From an uncultured Oscillospiraceae bacterium (GTDB taxonomy: Bacteria; Bacillota; Clostridia; Oscillospirales; Acutalibacteraceae), in assembly GCA_910587835.1 (NCBI GenBank), contig CAJUNQ010000034.1, positions 1-6,370 of the forward strand: 6,370 nt of DNA, read 5' to 3'. How positions within the stretch are numbered: position 1 is the first letter of the stretch; each line of letters starts with the position of its first letter. This document shows, one piece after another, positions 5,929-6,370 of the stretch. The notes beneath the pieces were generated by a model. That model made no database searches. It was not told the DNA's origin and saw only the letters and a program-made list of their open reading frames with translations. Both the position numbers and the translations under genes were made by a program.

Positions 5929-6006
5929 GCCTCCGGCGGCCGACTTCATCGAAGATGAAGTCGCAGAAACATTTTCGAGAAAAGTTTCTTAAGAATCTTC
6001 AAAAGC
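5929..6006. repeat. Dispersed GC-hairpin repeat, copy upstream of rpmJ, with two extra hairpins
   Basis: GCCTCCGGCGGC (5929-5940) and TTAAGAATCTTCAAAAGC (5989-6006) are the two blocks found fused and inverted behind leuB (1582-1553). Between them lie 48 bases made of two hairpins: CGACTTCATC-GAA-GATGAAGTCG (5941-5963, 10 perfect pairs), and AGAAAC/GTTTCT (5965-5970 with 5984-5989) stacked on TTTTC/GAAAA (5972-5976 with 5979-5983) across one bulged A. No coding capacity is evident. Confidence 0.6.
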
Positions 6007-6013
6007 TTTTAAC

Positions 6014-6370
6014 CCGCCTTTGGCGGCTGCTGAGCTTTAAGCTACTGCCACGAGCCGCTGGGCTTCTGCAGCTTAAGAAACTTTTATCCGCCTCTGGCGG
6101 CTGCTGAGCTTTAAGCTACTGCCACGAGCCGCTGGGCTTCTGCAGCTTAAGAAACTTTTATCCGCCTTTGGCGGCTGCTGGGCTTTAGGCTACTGCCACG
6201 AGCCGCTGAGCTTCTGCAGCTTAAGAAACTTTTATCCGCCTTTGGCGGCTGCTGAGCTTTAAGCTACTGCCACGAGCCGCTGGGCTTCTGCAGCTTAAGA
6301 AACTTTTATCCGCCTTTGGCGGCTGCTGAGCTTTAGGCTACTGCCACGAGCCGCTGGGCCTCCGCTTCTG
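6014..6370. repeat. 74-bp tandem repeat array, four full units plus a partial
   Basis: Units begin with CCGCC at 6014, 6088, 6162, 6236 and 6310, an exact 74-base period. Units 1 and 4 are identical. Unit 2 differs at one base (6094, in the loop), and unit 3 at three (6181, 6188, 6209), all transitions. The fifth shares the 6188-type change and then diverges after GCTGGGC, near 6360, as the window ends. Each unit contains CCGCC-TTT-GGCGG, AGCTT-T-AAGCT and the CTTAAGAAACTT core. The changes in unit 3 turn A-T and T-A pairs of the second hairpin into G-T pairs without breaking it. The period is not a multiple of three, so this is not a repeat protein. There are no unique spacers, so it is not CRISPR. 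Confidence 0.9.

Noticed and set aside
5728..5949. Extended L36 of 73 residues
   Set aside because: The extension is translated hairpin repeat, and L36 is normally 37-38 residues beginning MKVRPSVK.
6014..6370. CRISPR array
   Set aside because: The 74-bp units are directly adjacent and nearly identical, with no unique spacers, and no cas gene is visible.

Overview
The window looks like chromosome from a fairly GC-rich Gram-positive anaerobe of the class Clostridia, most plausibly a gut Oscillospiraceae-type genome. The reasons are the gene order of the alpha ribosomal operon, strong AGGAGG-type ribosome binding sites, a textbook TTGACA-N17-TAGAAT promoter, and intergenic spaces crowded with GC-rich hairpin repeats. 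The taxonomic placement is inference; no marker gene was searched.

Left part (1 to about 2405, plus strand). Bases 1-291 hold no convincing gene but are packed with nested, near-perfect hairpins. They look like a structured non-coding RNA cut by the left window edge. A consensus promoter (292-320) then drives leuB (3-isopropylmalate dehydrogenase, leucine synthesis). After leuB come a small dispersed repeat (1553-1582) and a striking 115-base element that can fold into a four-way cloverleaf of three perfect hairpins closed by an outer stem (1605-1719). A GNAT acetyltransferase resembling the AAC(6') family follows (1854-2405).

Middle part (2405-2874). A 161-bp MITE-like element with 18-bp terminal inverted repeats and a TTA target duplication sits exactly on the stop codon of the acetyltransferase gene and regenerates it. 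After it come about 190 bases in which I see nothing, then a rho-independent terminator (2761-2791) lying between the two converging transcription units.

Right part (2875-5841, minus strand). This is the alpha operon, read right to left: rpmJ (L36), rpsM (S13), rpsK (S11), rpsD (S4), rpoA (RNA polymerase alpha), rplQ (L17). All six are intact, closely spaced and carry canonical motifs. S4 and L36 are both of the zinc-binding type.

Far right (5842-6370). Where infA normally abuts rpmJ there is no gene for at least 529 bases. The space holds two tandem GGGAC-TTG-GTCCC hairpins, two further strong hairpins, and a 74-bp tandem repeat (four full units plus a partial one running off the edge). A piece of this region matches, in reverse orientation, the small repeat behind leuB. 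The most noteworthy content is therefore the non-coding repeat and structured-RNA layer. The protein genes are ordinary housekeeping genes apart from the acetyltransferase.
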